Shown here piece after piece: positions 40,201-51,671 of a stretch of 64,000 nucleotides of DNA. Source of the DNA: Cristatella mucedo (lineage: Eukaryota; Bryozoa; Phylactolaemata; Cristatellidae). The notes under the pieces are model-generated. The model had not been told where the DNA came from and did not search any database. It worked only from the letters and a program-made list of their open reading frames with translations. Location: positions 1 through 64,000 of the forward strand of contig WPIO01000314.1 in NCBI GenBank assembly GCA_009760855.2. Reading direction: 5' to 3'. The position numbers and the translations under genes are program-made. Each line of letters starts with the position of its first letter. The stretch's first letter is position 1.

Positions 40201-42486
40201 AGGACGATATCGGTTGCTAGAGCGACGGCATCAGGTGCAAGAGCAACGGCATAGTGCTGTTGAGACATACAATAATAATAATGTACTTGATTGTTTAGAT
40301 GGAGATTGTTACAACCACATGAAAATGGCAAAGCAAAACGCAGTAGTGTGAGAGGTGAATACCAGATCGATTGGCAAGTTTTAGTATAGGCACAACATCA
40401 TTCGCAATAGAAGCATCATCAGACGCAATAGGACGGGCATCGTTCGCAATAGTGACGTCATTGTCCCCAATAGACACGCATCGGCAGTTTGAGTGACGAA
40501 ATAGGTTGCAAGCAAGATAGCATCATTTGTTAACAGACACAGAACCGTCTGCAAGGGAGAAACCATCGCCTTTTAGAGAAACGGAATCCACCACAAGCGA
40601 GACGGCATCGTCTGCTTGGTGAACGGAATCGTAGGCAAGATAGACGGCTACAAACACAAGTGAGACCGCATCGTGCGCTAGAGACACGGTACCGTTCACA
40701 AGACAATGGCATGGGTAACTAGAGCGACGGCATCTGCAAAAAAAACAGCATCGTGTGCTTTTTCTCCGGCGTCTTTTCAAAGCAGGTAGTTTTCACCGCA
40801 AGAGAAATTTCATGGTGAAAGGCAGTAGAGTAACCAGAGCATGCGGCATTGACGGGAAAGGTATAGTTTAGACACAGCATCGTACGTATTAAAAACGGTA
40901 TCATCCACAAAAGTACGGGCATCGTCCGCAAGAGAGACGTCGTCACCGTACGCAAATGCACAGCATTGGCCAGTAGAGAGAAGAAACAGGCAGCAAGTTA
41001 GACAGCATCGATTGTTAAGAGAGGCAGATTCGTTCGCCAGGCAGAAGGCATTAAGCGAAGGTGAGCCTCCATCGTCTCCTAGAAGAACGGAAGCGTTCGT
41101 GAGAGAAACGGCAAAAACCACGGGAGAGACAGCATTGTGCATTGGAGACATGGTATCGTTCGAAAACAAGACGCTATCGGAAGAATGAGCGACGGCATCA
41201 GCTGAAAAATAGGCGGCATCGTGCGCTTCCAACACGGCTTCGTGTCACGGGAAAAAGCTACAACCGCCATTGAAATTTCATTGCTAAATGCAGTAGAGTC
41301 ACCTTAGCATGCTGCATCAACAAGCAGACTATAGTTTAAATACAGCCTCCGGTGCAATAGTAACCGCATCATCTGATAGAAATTTGGCATTGTCTACAGA
41401 CAGAATCGTCTGCAAGGGAGAAACCATCGTCTTTTAGAGAAACGGAATAGACAATAAGAGAGACGGCATTGTCTTCTTGGTGGACGGAATCGAAATCACG
41501 ATAAACCTCTACAACTGCAAATGGGACCAAATCGAGCGCTAAAGACATGGTACCGCTTGCAAGCACGATGGCACGGGTAGCTATGGTGACGGCATCAGCT
41601 GCAAGCAAGACGGTATCGGGTGCTGTCACACAACCTTCTTTCCGTGAGATAAAGGTTTAAGCGCAAGAGCAATTTCTTGGCGAAATGCAGAAGAATGACC
41701 GGAGCATGCGGCGTTGACGGGAAAGGTATAGTTTAGTCACAGCATCAAACGTATTAGAAACGGTATCATCCATATTAGTAAGGGCATTGTCCGCATTAGA
41801 GCTGTCATCATCCACAAGAGGCACAGCATTGGCAGGTAGAGAGTAAGAACGGGCAGCAAGCGAGATAGCATCAATCGTTAAGAGAGGCAGCATCGTTCGC
41901 ATGAAACACGGCATTGAGCGAAGGTGAGACGGCATAGTCTACTAGACGGGCGGAAAGGTTAGCGAGAGTTACGGGTACAACCACAGGATTGACCGAGTCG
42001 TGCACTGGAGACATGGTATCGTTCGCAAGCAAGACGGTTTTGGTAGGAGGCGCGACGGTAAAAGCTGAAAAATAGACGGCATTGTTCGCTTTAGACGCGG
42101 CGTCGTTTCATGAGAGAAACCAACAATCGCAAAAGAAATGGCATTTCTAAAAGCAGTAAAGTTACAGAAGCATGCTGCATCAACACGAATGGAATAGTTT
42201 ATATATAACGTCATCCACAATGGTAACCGCATTGTCTGATATGGAAAATGGCATTTTCCACAGAAGAGACGTAATCGCCCGAAAGTGACACGTAATCGAA
42301 AGCTAGAGCGACTGAACAAGCTGTAAGCGAGACGCGGTTGTTTGGTAAGAGAGATGGCATTGTTGGCATGGGAAAAGCCATCGTCCGGAGGATAGACGTA
42401 ATCGACCGCAAGTGAGATGGCATCGTTTTTCAGAAGGACTGAATTGTTCGCAAGAGTGACGACTGCCACCCCAAGAAAGACACTAT
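25246..42486 (-). repeat. Same 21-bp satellite, inverted, in ~0.48 kb higher-order repeats
   Basis: After about 25,245 the unit appears as its reverse complement (AGAGAGACGGCATCGT). A landmark like CACTGGAGCATGCGGCATC, followed by GGGTATAGTTTA, recurs about every 480 bp (for example near 25,465, 27,305, 27,795, 28,255, 30,180, 30,905, 32,770, 35,100, 37,395, 38,970, 41,310), with some half-length spacings near 210 bp. Short minus-strand frames full of VSLADDAVSLA-like heptads are by-products of the period. The only non-satellite DNA I see is the SINE at 32.2 kb and small AT-rich expansions such as 40,267-40,290. No gene is supported. Confidence 0.85.
32198..32368 (+). mobile_element. tRNA-derived SINE inserted in the satellite
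   Basis: From about 32,202 the sequence has an RNA polymerase III A-box-like TGGCACAGTAGG (32,209-32,220) and a B-box GGTTCGATTCC (32,261-32,271), with tRNA-like spacing and a T-arm that can pair. The acceptor and anticodon stems do not fold into a full tRNA, and an unrelated tail follows. The 11-base string GGCATCGATTG occurs on both sides (32,187-32,197 and 32,381-32,391), and a diverged match extends further left. This is the target-site duplication expected of LINE-driven insertion. Outside it the satellite continues. A real tRNA gene is less likely. Confidence 0.7.
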
Positions 42487-42829
42487 TGCAGCACCTTGTT
42501 GGCCTTGGCTGAATTTTGCTCGAACAAGAGCTTCTCGGAGGCGGGCTAGAACTTGTTTGTCATATAGCAGTGAGCCAAAGAGGAGCACCAGTGCGGCCAG
42601 AGAGCGAGAGCTTAAGAGCAAGCCAGGAAGCTCTGAGACCAGCTATGGCGACTCGGCCTTTAAATTTTTTCCGATACTGGAGGAAGCTGCAATGGATGTG
42701 GGCTGGCCTGTCAACCTCTGCCTTCTCTTAGTCTAAAAAAGAATAGTGTGGAACCCATTCGCCATTCAAGATTGACGGAGGTGCCCATCCAGTGACATAA
42801 GGACGGTATTATTTCCTTACCGTAATGTA

Positions 42830-43610
42830 ACGCCGAAGGCTCGGCGGAGTAAGCTTGACCTGCCGCTTACCTAGCGGTTTAGCCTGTCGCCTAAAGCCGT
42901 TCGGTGCGTGCCTACGCGCAATAAGCTGGACGTCACGAAACGAGCGTTTCTGGCTCTGACCTGGTTACCGTTACTAAAGGGGGTCGTGAGTCCGCGGCGT
43001 GAATCGGAAGCGAGACACACAGATTGGGGATTTTACTGAACTTTATTCGCAAGCGCACAAAGTCGCTGCGCGTCAAGTTCAGCTTCATCTCCACACTCCT
43101 CGCACGTTCTCAGCTACACTAACACTCTTGCGGAGGGAATACTTCTTCACACTGGGGCTGCTTACGTGTATAATGGGAAATGACCCAAATAGACGGAGCC
43201 CGAACCAGAGTCTAAACCCTGATCGGTGAACTAGAACTCGGTTTCCAACAGTGCGGCAGGAATACTCCACACACGCCAACTACGTCTAGCTCGCGCCGGC
43301 AAATCCCTATGCCGAGACCCCGTGCTAGCGCACACACACAAAACCCGAAAGAAACACAAAATGCCAGCTCGGGCGCGATACGACCGTATTCGGTGGAGTC
43401 CACCGAATCCTCCTAGCGCTGCCTCGTCCGGTTCCGTCATTCGCCGGCGAACATCCCGCCCTCCTCCCTCGCTTTCGGAGAAACGAGTCCGACGGCGGAG
43501 CCGGACCAAAGACAGAAGACCACAGACAAAAGACCCAGAGCGAGCGTCGCTCGACTCTTAAATACTTGGCTGAGACTATGGGGCAAGAGCTTAGTGGTAA
43601 TTGGCCCGAC
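42830..43610 (+). repeat. Left inverted-repeat arm of foldback element
   Basis: Contains blocks such as AAACGAGCGTTTCTGGC, CACAAAGTCGCTGCGCGTC and CGATACGACCGTATTCGGTG, each found in reverse complement in the right arm. Confidence 0.8.
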
Positions 43611-43611
43611 A

Positions 43612-43965
43612 CCATGGCCCATTACGGTAAGGAACTAATACCGGCACTAGGCCACTGGAATGTCCCCACTGTCCAGCTTGAATAGCGAATGGGTTCCAGA
43701 CGATTCTTTCTTGGACCGAGTCAAGGCGGAGGTTGACAGGCCAGCCAACATCAATCAGCAGCTTCCGCGGGTATCGGGCCAATTCTAAAAGCTGAATTGC
43801 CACCGCCGGTCTCAGCTTCCTGGCTTGCTCTTAAGCTCTTGCTCTCTAGCCGCGCTGACGCTCCTCTCTGGCTCACTGCTCCAGGACAAAGGAGTTCTAG
43901 CCCGCCTCCGAACAGCTCCTGTTTTCGCTAAAATTCAGCCAAGGCCAGCAAAGTGCTACATTAAT
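43612..43965 (-). repeat. Central block of foldback element, inverted copy of its left terminal block
   Basis: Reverse complement of about 42,487-42,830. Shared strings include GAACCCATTCG, CAGGCCAGCC and CTTGCTCTTAAGCTCT (reverse complement in the left copy). Confidence 0.8.
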
Positions 43966-43969
43966 AGGC

Positions 43970-45017
43970 CTTGGTGTCGGGCCCAATACCACTAAGCTCT
44001 TGCCCCAATATCTCAGCTAAGTAATTAAGAGTCGAGCTACGGTCGTTCTTGGTCTTTTAGTCTTTTATCCGGCTCCGCGCTTCGACGCCGTCGGACTAGT
44101 TTCTCTGAAAGCGAGGGAGTAGGGTGGGCTGTCCGCCGGCGATGGGCGGAACAAGACGAGGCAGCTCCAGGAGGATTTGGTGGACTCCACTGAATACGGT
44201 CGTATCGCGCCCGAGCTGGCATTGTGCCTTTCTTTTGTGTCTGATGTGTGCACGCCAGCACGTGGCCTCGGCATCAGGATTAGCCGATGTGAGCTAGACG
44301 TAGTTGGTGTGTGTGGAGTCCTAGTTCTCCTGTTAGGGTTTAGGCTCCGGTTCGGGCTCTGTCTATTTGGGTCGTTCCCCATTATAGACGTCAGTTGCTC
44401 AAGTGTAAGGACGTGTTTCCTCCGCAAGAGCGTTTGAGTTGGCGTGTGTGGGGTATTTCTTCCACACTGGTGGTAGCTGAGTCCAAGTTCTCCGGTTAGG
44501 GTTTAGGCTCTGGTCCAAGCTCTGTCTATTTGGTTCGTTACCCACTGTAGACGTAAGTAGCTTTAGTGTGAAGAACTATTCGCTCTGCAAGAGTGCTTAA
44601 GTTGGCGTGTGTGGGGGCATTCCTTCCGCACAGGTGGAAACGGAGTCCTAGTTTTCCGGTTAGCGTTCAGGCTCCGGTTCGCGCTCAGTGTTGAGATGTA
44701 TCCCCCCTGCAAGAGTGTTGGTGCTGTTGAGGACGTGCGAGGAGTGCGGAGATAAAACTGAGCTAGACGCGCAGCGACTTTGTGCGTTTGCGAATAAAGC
44801 TCAGTTAGATCGTCAATTTGTGTGTCCAGCTTTTCAATTCATGCTGCGGACTCACGACCTCCTTTTGTAACGGTTATCAGGTCAGTGCCAGAAACGCTCG
44901 TTTCGTGGCGGCCAGCTTATTGGTCGTAGGCGCTCACCGAACCGCATTTGGCGCCAAGGCTACGACGCTAGGTAAGCGGCAGGTCAAGCCTTTCTCGCCG
45001 AGCCTATGTCGTTACAA
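43970..45017 (-). repeat. Right inverted-repeat arm of foldback element
   Basis: Reverse complement of the left arm. It is longer because it carries a triplicated ~164-bp segment. Confidence 0.8.
44325..44690 (+). repeat. ~164-bp tandem subrepeat in the right arm
   Basis: The phrase TTAGGGTTTAGGCTC occurs at about 44,334 and 44,498, with a diverged version (TTAGCGTTCAGGCTC) at about 44,661. Each is followed by a similar GTCTATTTGG...GTGTGTGGG stretch. The left arm has one copy. Confidence 0.75.
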
Positions 45018-48000
45018 TATCGTGCTTCATAGACAGGAAATCGTTTGCAAGTATGATTGCATTGGTAAGTAGAGCGACGGCATAACCTAGAAGAGAGATT
45101 GCATCGAGCGCTTCATACACTGATTCATTACAAGAGCGAAAGCTACCACAATAGGAAAAATGACATGGCGAGACCCAATGGATTCATTGGAACATGCGTC
45201 GCGTATACGCAGGCTATGGGTCAGACATAGCGTTATTTGCAACAGAAACTGCACCCTCTCTGATAGGAGCGTCTGCAACAAAAACTCACCTTTGGTAAGA
45301 GAGACAGCATCGGGCTCGTCGGAAATGGATTTGTTTAATGAGAGAAGCCTGCAACCACAATTAAAATGGTATGGCGAAATGCTGTTGTCACTTGAGCATG
45401 CGTCATCGATATGCACGGTATGGTTAGGGGCTGCGTTGTTAGCAATGGAAATCGCAGAGTCTGCAATAGGAAGGGCCACGTCTGCAGGAGCGACTCAACC
45501 CCTGTAAATGGCATGGCATCGGCAGCTAGAGCGACGGATCAAGTTGCAAGTGATTCTCCATTCTTCTGTACGTGAAAGTGCTTTTTCTGCAAGAGAGAAG
45601 GAATCGTTCAGAAGAGAGACGGCATCGACCAAAAGACTGACCTTATCGGCTTCCATAGGGTTGCACTCGTTTGCAGGAGTGTGGGCTTCTACCATAAGAG
45701 GTACGGCATCGTCCTTCAAGGACACGGTATTGTTCGCAAGCAGAACAGTATCGGTAGCTAGAGCGACGGCATTAGTTGCAAGAGAGACGGCATTGTGCTG
45801 TTCAGACATGGAACCGTTTGAATGGAGGCAGTTACAACCGCAAAACAGCTGGCAAAGTTAAATGCAGTGGTTTTCCAGGTGCTGTGGTATCGATGGGCGA
45901 GTTGTAGTACAGACGCAGTATTATCCGCAATAGAAAAGGCATCAACCGAATAGGACGGGAATCGTCTGCAGCTGAGACGTAACCGTTCGCGAAAGACAAT
46001 GCATCTGCAGTTAGAGCGACGAGAAAAGCGGCAAGCGAGCCTGCGTTATAATAAAAATAATAACAATAGTTCACTTGATAAAGCGCCCTCGGAGAACTTA
46101 GTCTCTCTCTAGGCGCTTATTTGGTTATTGAGGCAAGGGTGACGTCATCGTTTGCTCGAGAGACGGCATTGTTTGCTACAAGGACGGAATCGGTCGTAAG
46201 AGTGACAGCTAAAACAGCAAGAGAGAGGAAACCATCGGTTAGAGACATAGTATTGTTTGCAAGTAAGATGGCATCAGTAGTTGGAGTGACAGCATGAGCA
46301 ATAGGAAAGACGTCATCGGTCGCTTTAGATACAGTGTCATTTGAGTGAGAGAAACCTACAACTGCAATGTAAATATAATGGCTAAATGCAGTGAAGTCGT
46401 TGGAGCATGCCGCATCAAAACCCAGAGTATAGTTGAGATAGAGTATCATCCACAATAGGGACAGAATAGTTCGCAATAGAACGGGCCTTGTCCCCAATAG
46501 ATACGTCATTGACCCCAATAGACACGGCATCGCCAGCCAGAGCGACGAAATAGGCTGCAAGTAAGATGGAATCGTTTGTTAAGAGAGGCAGAACCATCTG
46601 CAAGGGAGAAGCCATCGTCTTGTACATAAAAAGAATCTACCAGAAGAGTGACGGCATGGTCTTCTTGGGGGACGGAATCGTACACAGGAGTGACGGCTGC
46701 AACCATGAGACAGACCGCATCGGGCGTAAGAGACACTGTATCGTTCGCAAGCATGATATCATGGGTAGCTCTAGCGACGGCATCAGCTGTGGCTTAATCG
46801 GCTTAGCCCCGGCATATTTTCAATAGAGAAAGCTACAACCGTACGAGAAATGTCAAGGCAAAATGGAGAGGAATAACAGGAGCACGGGGAATCGTCACGA
46901 AAGGTATTGTTTAGACACAGCATCGTACACATTATAAATAGCGTCGTCCACAATCGATCAGGCATCATCCGCAGGACAGGTCTCATTGTCCGCATGACAG
47001 GTCTCAAGAGACTACGCATTGGCAGGTAGAGAGAAAGAACAGGCAGCAAGCAACACAGCAGCGTTCGTTTAGAGAGACAGCATCGTTCGCAAGACAGGTG
47101 ACATCAGGCAAAGGTAAAACGGAATTGCCTCTAAGAAGGACAGAAGCGCTTACGGGATTTACGGCTTTAACTACATGAGAGACCGAATCGTGTACCGGAG
47201 ACATGGTATTGTTCGCAAGCAAGACAGTATCGGCAGTAAGAGTGACGATATCAGTTGCAAAATGGACAGTATCGTGCGATTAAGGCACGGTGTCGTGTCA
47301 CGAGAGAAAGCTTCAACCGCAATTGAAATGCCATTGTTAAATGCAGTAGAGTCACTGAAGAGGGCTGCACATCAATACGCAGGGTATATTCTACATACAG
47401 CGGAAGACGCAATGATAACTGCATCGTCCCACATCAAATGGGCATTGTCCACAGGAGAGATGTAATCGTCAGCAAGAGACACGGCATCGGAAGCTAGAGC
47501 GACTGAACAAGCTGCCAGCGAGACAGCATCGTTCGGTAAAAAAGCTAGCAATATCGGCAAGGGAGAAGCCATCGTCCGCAAGAAAGACGGGATCGACCGC
47601 AAGAGAGACGACATCCTCTTCTAGCGGGATTGGTGGATTTAGCAAAAGTGACGGCTACTACCGCCGGCGAGACGGCGTTGTGTGCTAAAAACTCGGTATC
47701 GGTCGCAATCATGACGGCATCAGTAGGTAGACCGCCGGAGTCAGCTGCGAGAGAGACGGCATCGTTTCAGAAATGGCTTTGCTTCAAGAAAGAAAGCTAC
47801 AGGCGCAATAAAAATGGCATGTCGAAGCGGTTTTGCGCCACTGGAACATGTGTCACCTATACACAGGGTATGGGTTAGACACAGTAATATTTGCAATATA
47901 ATCTGCATTGTCTCCAATAGAACGAGCACCACCCGCAGGAGGGACTCGCCCTCAGCAAGAAAGTTGGAATCGAGCACTTCGACATTAAATTTCCTTCATG

Positions 48001-48047
48001 AGAGAAAGCTACAACCGCAATAGAATTGGTTTGGCCAAATGCAGTGG
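45018..48047 (-). repeat. Continuation of the inverted ~0.48 kb satellite
   Basis: The same AGAGAGACGGCATCGT units and GGAGCATGC...GGGTATAG landmarks resume right after the foldback element and end at about 48,047, inside the motif AAATGCAGTGG. No gene is seen. A truncated SINE lies at 46.05-46.13 kb. Confidence 0.85.
46047..46125 (-). mobile_element. 5'-truncated SINE tail
   Basis: AT-rich tail (ATAATAAAAATAATAACAAT) next to a body reading, on the minus strand, AAGCGCCTAGAGAGAGAC...AAGTTCT...GGGCGCT. The same 3' body occurs in the fuller SINE at 52.8 kb (AAGCGCCTGAATAGAGATTA...AAGTTCT). The satellite resumes on either side. The tRNA-like head is missing. Confidence 0.65.
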
Positions 48048-48059
48048 CAAAATGCATAT

Positions 48060-51000
48060 TAAAAATTTAAAAAAATAGTATATGATAAATATTCACATCA
48101 TCTAAAGAGAATAGAAGGCTTGTTCAATGTTAAGGAAAATTATCCTACAAACATATTAAATGTTGTTGACATTCCTCATTTAGCAGAATTGTCCAAAATA
48201 ACTACTATTGTTTAAGAATATGATAATAAAATAATTATAACTCCGCTTATAGTAGTTAATGAAGAGAAAGAGAAGCATTTGGATTTTCTTTTGTATGGCA
48301 CACCAAATAAAAACAACTTTAATTATGTAATTATGAAAAAATTCAATGGTGCGTGCAGAAGTAGCAAAGGATATGGAACACAGCTTACTTGTAAAAGATG
48401 TTTGTATAGATTTTACTCTAAAGATAAACTAGAATCACATGTTGATGCTTGCAAACGTGGAAATGATGGTAAATATATATTGAATGTCAAGTGCAGATAG
48501 TAAAAAAGGAGATAAATGTTATTTTAGAGAATATGCTAAAACTTTATGGTGTCCTTATGTTGCCTATGCTGACTCTGAATGTTTACTTACAAGCGTTAGA
48601 AAAACAGATAAAGAAGATCCGACTACGCCAGATGGTACTTTTCAAAAGCATATTCCTTATTCATCTGCTTATACTATTATTGATAATGAAGGAAAACCAA
48701 GAACATTTATAATTTTCAATGGTTTAATAATGTTCGAGATCTATTAAAAAGTTTTTCAGAAGAAGTTGGAATATTAAAAGATGAAATGAAACCTATTCTT
48801 GATAAATACAAGCAATTTGATTAGAGTAATTTAAAAAAAGAAGATTAGGAAGATTTTGAGAATGCAACTGTTTGTCACATTTGCGATTTAGATTTAAATG
48901 GAGATACATTTTTAGATCATTGTCATTTAACAGGACAGTATAGAGGAACTGCTCAAATTGCTTACAACTTAAATCTCAGCATTAATCCTAAGAATTTTTA
49001 ACTTCCAGTATTTACTCACAACTTAAAGGCAATGATTCATGTTTATTAGTACAAGAGTTTCCAGATTTAAAAATAAAAAAAAATTCTTGCCAATAACATC
49101 GAGAAATATATAAACATTGAAATTGATTCACTAACTTTTAAGGACTCTTTACAAATGTGGCAAAAAGGTTTAGCAGATCTTGTAAGTAATGTTGGTTAAT
49201 CAGGAAAACCATTAGAACAAACAAGAAAATACTTTTAAAGGTTGGATGATAATGAATTTGATCTATTAAAAGAAAAATGTATATTGCCTCATAGTATATA
49301 GATTAATTTTCAAGACTAGATGAAAAGTCATTACCCCCAATTAAAAATTTTTACAGCACACTAAATGATACAAACATGGATGAAAAAGATTATGATCGTG
49401 TTAAGAAAGTAACTAACAATGGATGTACCTCTACTTGCTGATGTATTTCAACACTTTAGACATTTATCAATGAAAATCGATGGTTTAGATCCTACCAATT
49501 TCCTTACAGCTCCAGGTTTAACTTGGTCTGCAGGTTTGAGATTTTCAAAGGTAAAACTAGATTTAATAACAAACATGGAATATTTTGACTTCTTTGAAAG
49601 TGCAATAAGAGGAGGAAGAACACAAGCATCATTTAGATATGTTACAGCAAATGATGAAATTACATCTAATAATGATAGTACTAAAGAAAAAGTAAAGTTG
49701 GTTACTGTATGTTAATGCAAATTTATTATATGCTACGGCAATGACTCAACGACTTTCAATTTCTAATTTTGAGTTTTTAGATAGTAAGCAAATAAAAAAT
49801 TATACAACTAAAAATAGTTAATCATTAAAAGAAGATGCTGAAACTGGTTGTGGTTATGAAGTAGATACGCACTGTCCTGATGAATTACATGCTATTTATT
49901 CTGATTGTCCTTTTCTACCAATTCGAAGAAAAATAGTTGGTGAAGGATACTCTGATTATCAAAAGAAAGCATTTCTAAAAGACGATAAGAAAAACACAGA
50001 TGATTGCGAAAGTAAAGTAGAAAAACTGATTGTTGATCTAGAACTAAAAGGTAAATATGTTATCCTTTATAGAAATCTATAACTGGCAATCGCAAGAGGA
50101 TATTGAATAACTAAGATACATAGAGTAATGAGCTTTACACAAAGTAAATGGTTTAGTTAATACATAGTTGATAACACTGATAGAAGAAAGGTAGCAAAGA
50201 ATGATTTTGAAAAAGAATATTATAAACTTAAAAACAATGCGTTCCTTGCAAAGACAATGGAAAATATTAGAGTAATCAAGTAAACATTGAATTGCTTGAT
50301 CTTAAATGTGATATGGAAATCCTAGTTTCAGATAAAAGGGTAATGAGTGCAAAATTTAAAGATAGCAGGTTGTTTAGTCGAGATTTAGTTGGAATTGCAA
50401 CAAAAAAAGCAGAGGTCTGTCTTAATAAGCCTATTTATTTAGGTTTCGCAATTCTAGATATTTCAAAATTAATAATGCAAGACTTCTATTACAACACAAT
50501 GAAAAATTGCTATAATGATAAAGTTACACTTGCTTATACTGACACTGATTCTTTGGTAATGCAAATAAATACTGATAATGTTTATAGCGATTTTGAAAAT
50601 GATTTAGATTACCTTGATGCATCTGGATATCCCAAGAATCAAGATATATGGAAATTAGAAGGGGCGAAAAAGATTATACCTGCTAAAAAGGGAAGTCTAG
50701 GAAAATTTAAAGATGAAATATATGAAAAACATTCAATAGATCCAAAGAAAAAATATTTCATTAAAGATGAAAAAGGTGCTATGAATAAAAAATCAATCGT
50801 ACTTGATTAGGGTGTTTTCTTAAGGCCAAAACTTTATTCAGTACAGATAGCTATAAAGAAAGATAAAGAAATAGAAGTTAAATCTGCAGTTAAAAAGCTA
50901 AGGGAACGAGGAAAGATGTAGTCAAAAATGCTTGACAAATTCTGATTATGTTGGTTGTCTTAAAACTGGATATGATGTATATTGCAACCAATCAAGATTT

Positions 51001-51185
51001 GAATCTAAAACCATCAAATTTATAACATAACACAATCTAACAAAGCACTATGAGCATATGACTCAAAACAATATTGGTTAGACTGTGGAATTTATAGTTA
51101 CTCTTACGGTCACTATAGAATAAAAGAGAGTTGCAGTCGTTGTAAACAATGTAATATTGATATAGATGCCAAAAAGGAAGAGTGA
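48060..51185 (+). CDS. polB: Protein-primed family B DNA polymerase (Polinton PolB), N-terminally truncated and frame-disrupted
   Basis: Replicates the element from a terminal-protein primer. Seen in order: a C..C zinc finger (CKRCLYRFY, ~48,390), the ExoI-type motif YADSE (~48,566), a second zinc module CHIC...DHCHLTG (~48,872-48,935), VPLLADVF (~49,421), KIHRV (~50,116), a KTMENIR motif (~50,255), [12 protein letters not shown] (~50,430), the catalytic YTDTDS (50,535-50,552), FLRPKLYS (~50,820) and a C-terminal GHYRI followed by CSRCKQC. At least five one-base frame changes occur (near 48,480, 49,030, 49,310, 50,275 and 51,020). About a dozen TAA/TAG codons stand in-frame, and TGA at 50,104 and 51,051. 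Just before VPLLADVF some 15 residues of the usual ExoIII region are missing. The frame enters from satellite DNA, so the N-terminus is lost. TGA at 51,183 fits the end. Confidence 0.93.
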
Positions 51186-51327
51186 AAACACTAAACCAAT
51201 ACCAGTTAAGAAAGTTAGATTTGTAGATAAAGAGAAAATGGAAATAGATGAAAAAACGTGTTTATTTAAAAGAAGAAATAGAACTGGTAATAAATACAAG
51301 GTTATAGAGAAAATAATTATTTATTGA
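51166..51327 (+). CDS. Small basic protein, unknown
   Basis: ATG at 51,166 opens a 53-residue frame without internal stop that ends in TGA at 51,325. It overlaps the last 20 bases of the polymerase gene, an arrangement typical of compact viral genomes. The protein begins [10 protein letters not shown] and is rich in Lys/Arg, suggesting a DNA-binding or core role, but I recognise no family. The evidence is only an open frame and composition, so it may be accidental. Confidence 0.4.
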   Translation: MPKRKSENTKPIPVKKVRFVDKEKMEIDEKTCLFKRRNRTGNKYKVIEKIIIY

Positions 51328-51351
51328 CAAAATTATTTTTACTAATATAGG

Positions 51352-51634
51352 ATGAATTTCAAAGGAGATTCCAAGTTTCAGAAGTTGAAATTACCAGTAA
51401 TGATAGTGAATCTGAATATTCAGAAGATTCAATCGATGATCCTGACTACGATCCTGGAATGGAGTCTGAAGAGTCTTCTGTTGATAGTGAAGAGGAAGTA
51501 GATTTAGAAGAACTTTGTTTGGTAAGAAAGAAGTAGAACCTTGTTAGGATGAAATTAAATCATATGAAAAATCTTTATTTGAAGAGATCTGTGCTGAAGC
51601 ACATGAAGATGAATCAGATGAAGAAGAGATTTAA
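51352..51634 (+). CDS. Acidic Ser/Asp/Glu-rich small protein
   Basis: Starts at ATG 51,352 next to a TATAGG box. It needs a frame change near 51,375 and another near 51,515 to give one continuous very acidic chain (DDPDYDPGMESEESS, then DEEEI). One internal TAG is read through (VEPC-TAG-DEIKS), and the protein ends at TAA 51,632, just upstream of the next TATATAGAAA box. No known domain. Low-complexity acidic proteins occur in many viruses, but no function can be assigned. Confidence 0.5.
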
Positions 51635-51661
51635 TTTCACTTAAATAAAATAATTTTTTCA

Positions 51662-51671
51662 TATATAGAAA
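51662..51671 (+). promoter_or_regulatory. TATATAGAAA promoter-like box
   Basis: The box lies directly before ATG at 51,672. The same box occurs before at least three other plus-strand starts and, as TATAGAAATA, before two minus-strand starts, so it is probably the element's promoter. Confidence 0.65.

Larger units (their letters stand above)
42487..45017. mobile_element. Foldback-type element with long inverted repeats
   Basis: A GC-richer block interrupts the satellite cleanly. Its layout is A-B-C-D-A'-D'-C'-B', where primes mark reverse complements. Block A is about 42,487-42,830, B-C-D 42,830-43,610, A' 43,612-43,965 and D'-C'-B' 43,970-45,017. The ends read TTGCAGCAC on the left and, on the reverse strand, TTGTAACGAC on the right, and TAT flanks both sides (42,484-42,486 and 45,018-45,020) as a possible 3-bp target duplication. 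No transposase is recognisable; the short ORFs inside run across both inverted copies and look accidental. It could be a non-autonomous DNA transposon or a chimera of two copies. Confidence 0.75.

Noticed and set aside
43000-44440. Proteins of 60-120 codons inside the foldback element
   Set aside because: They sit in long inverted repeats, occur on both strands and match no domain I recognise.
17708-48023. Open frames with VSLADDAVSLA-type heptads (up to about 207 codons)
   Set aside because: They follow the 21-bp satellite period, break at every length change and occur on both strands. No conserved domain is seen. A former coding origin is possible but unsupported.
17593-48047. CRISPR array
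   Set aside because: The repeats are degenerate and contiguous, with no unique spacers of constant length and no cas genes.
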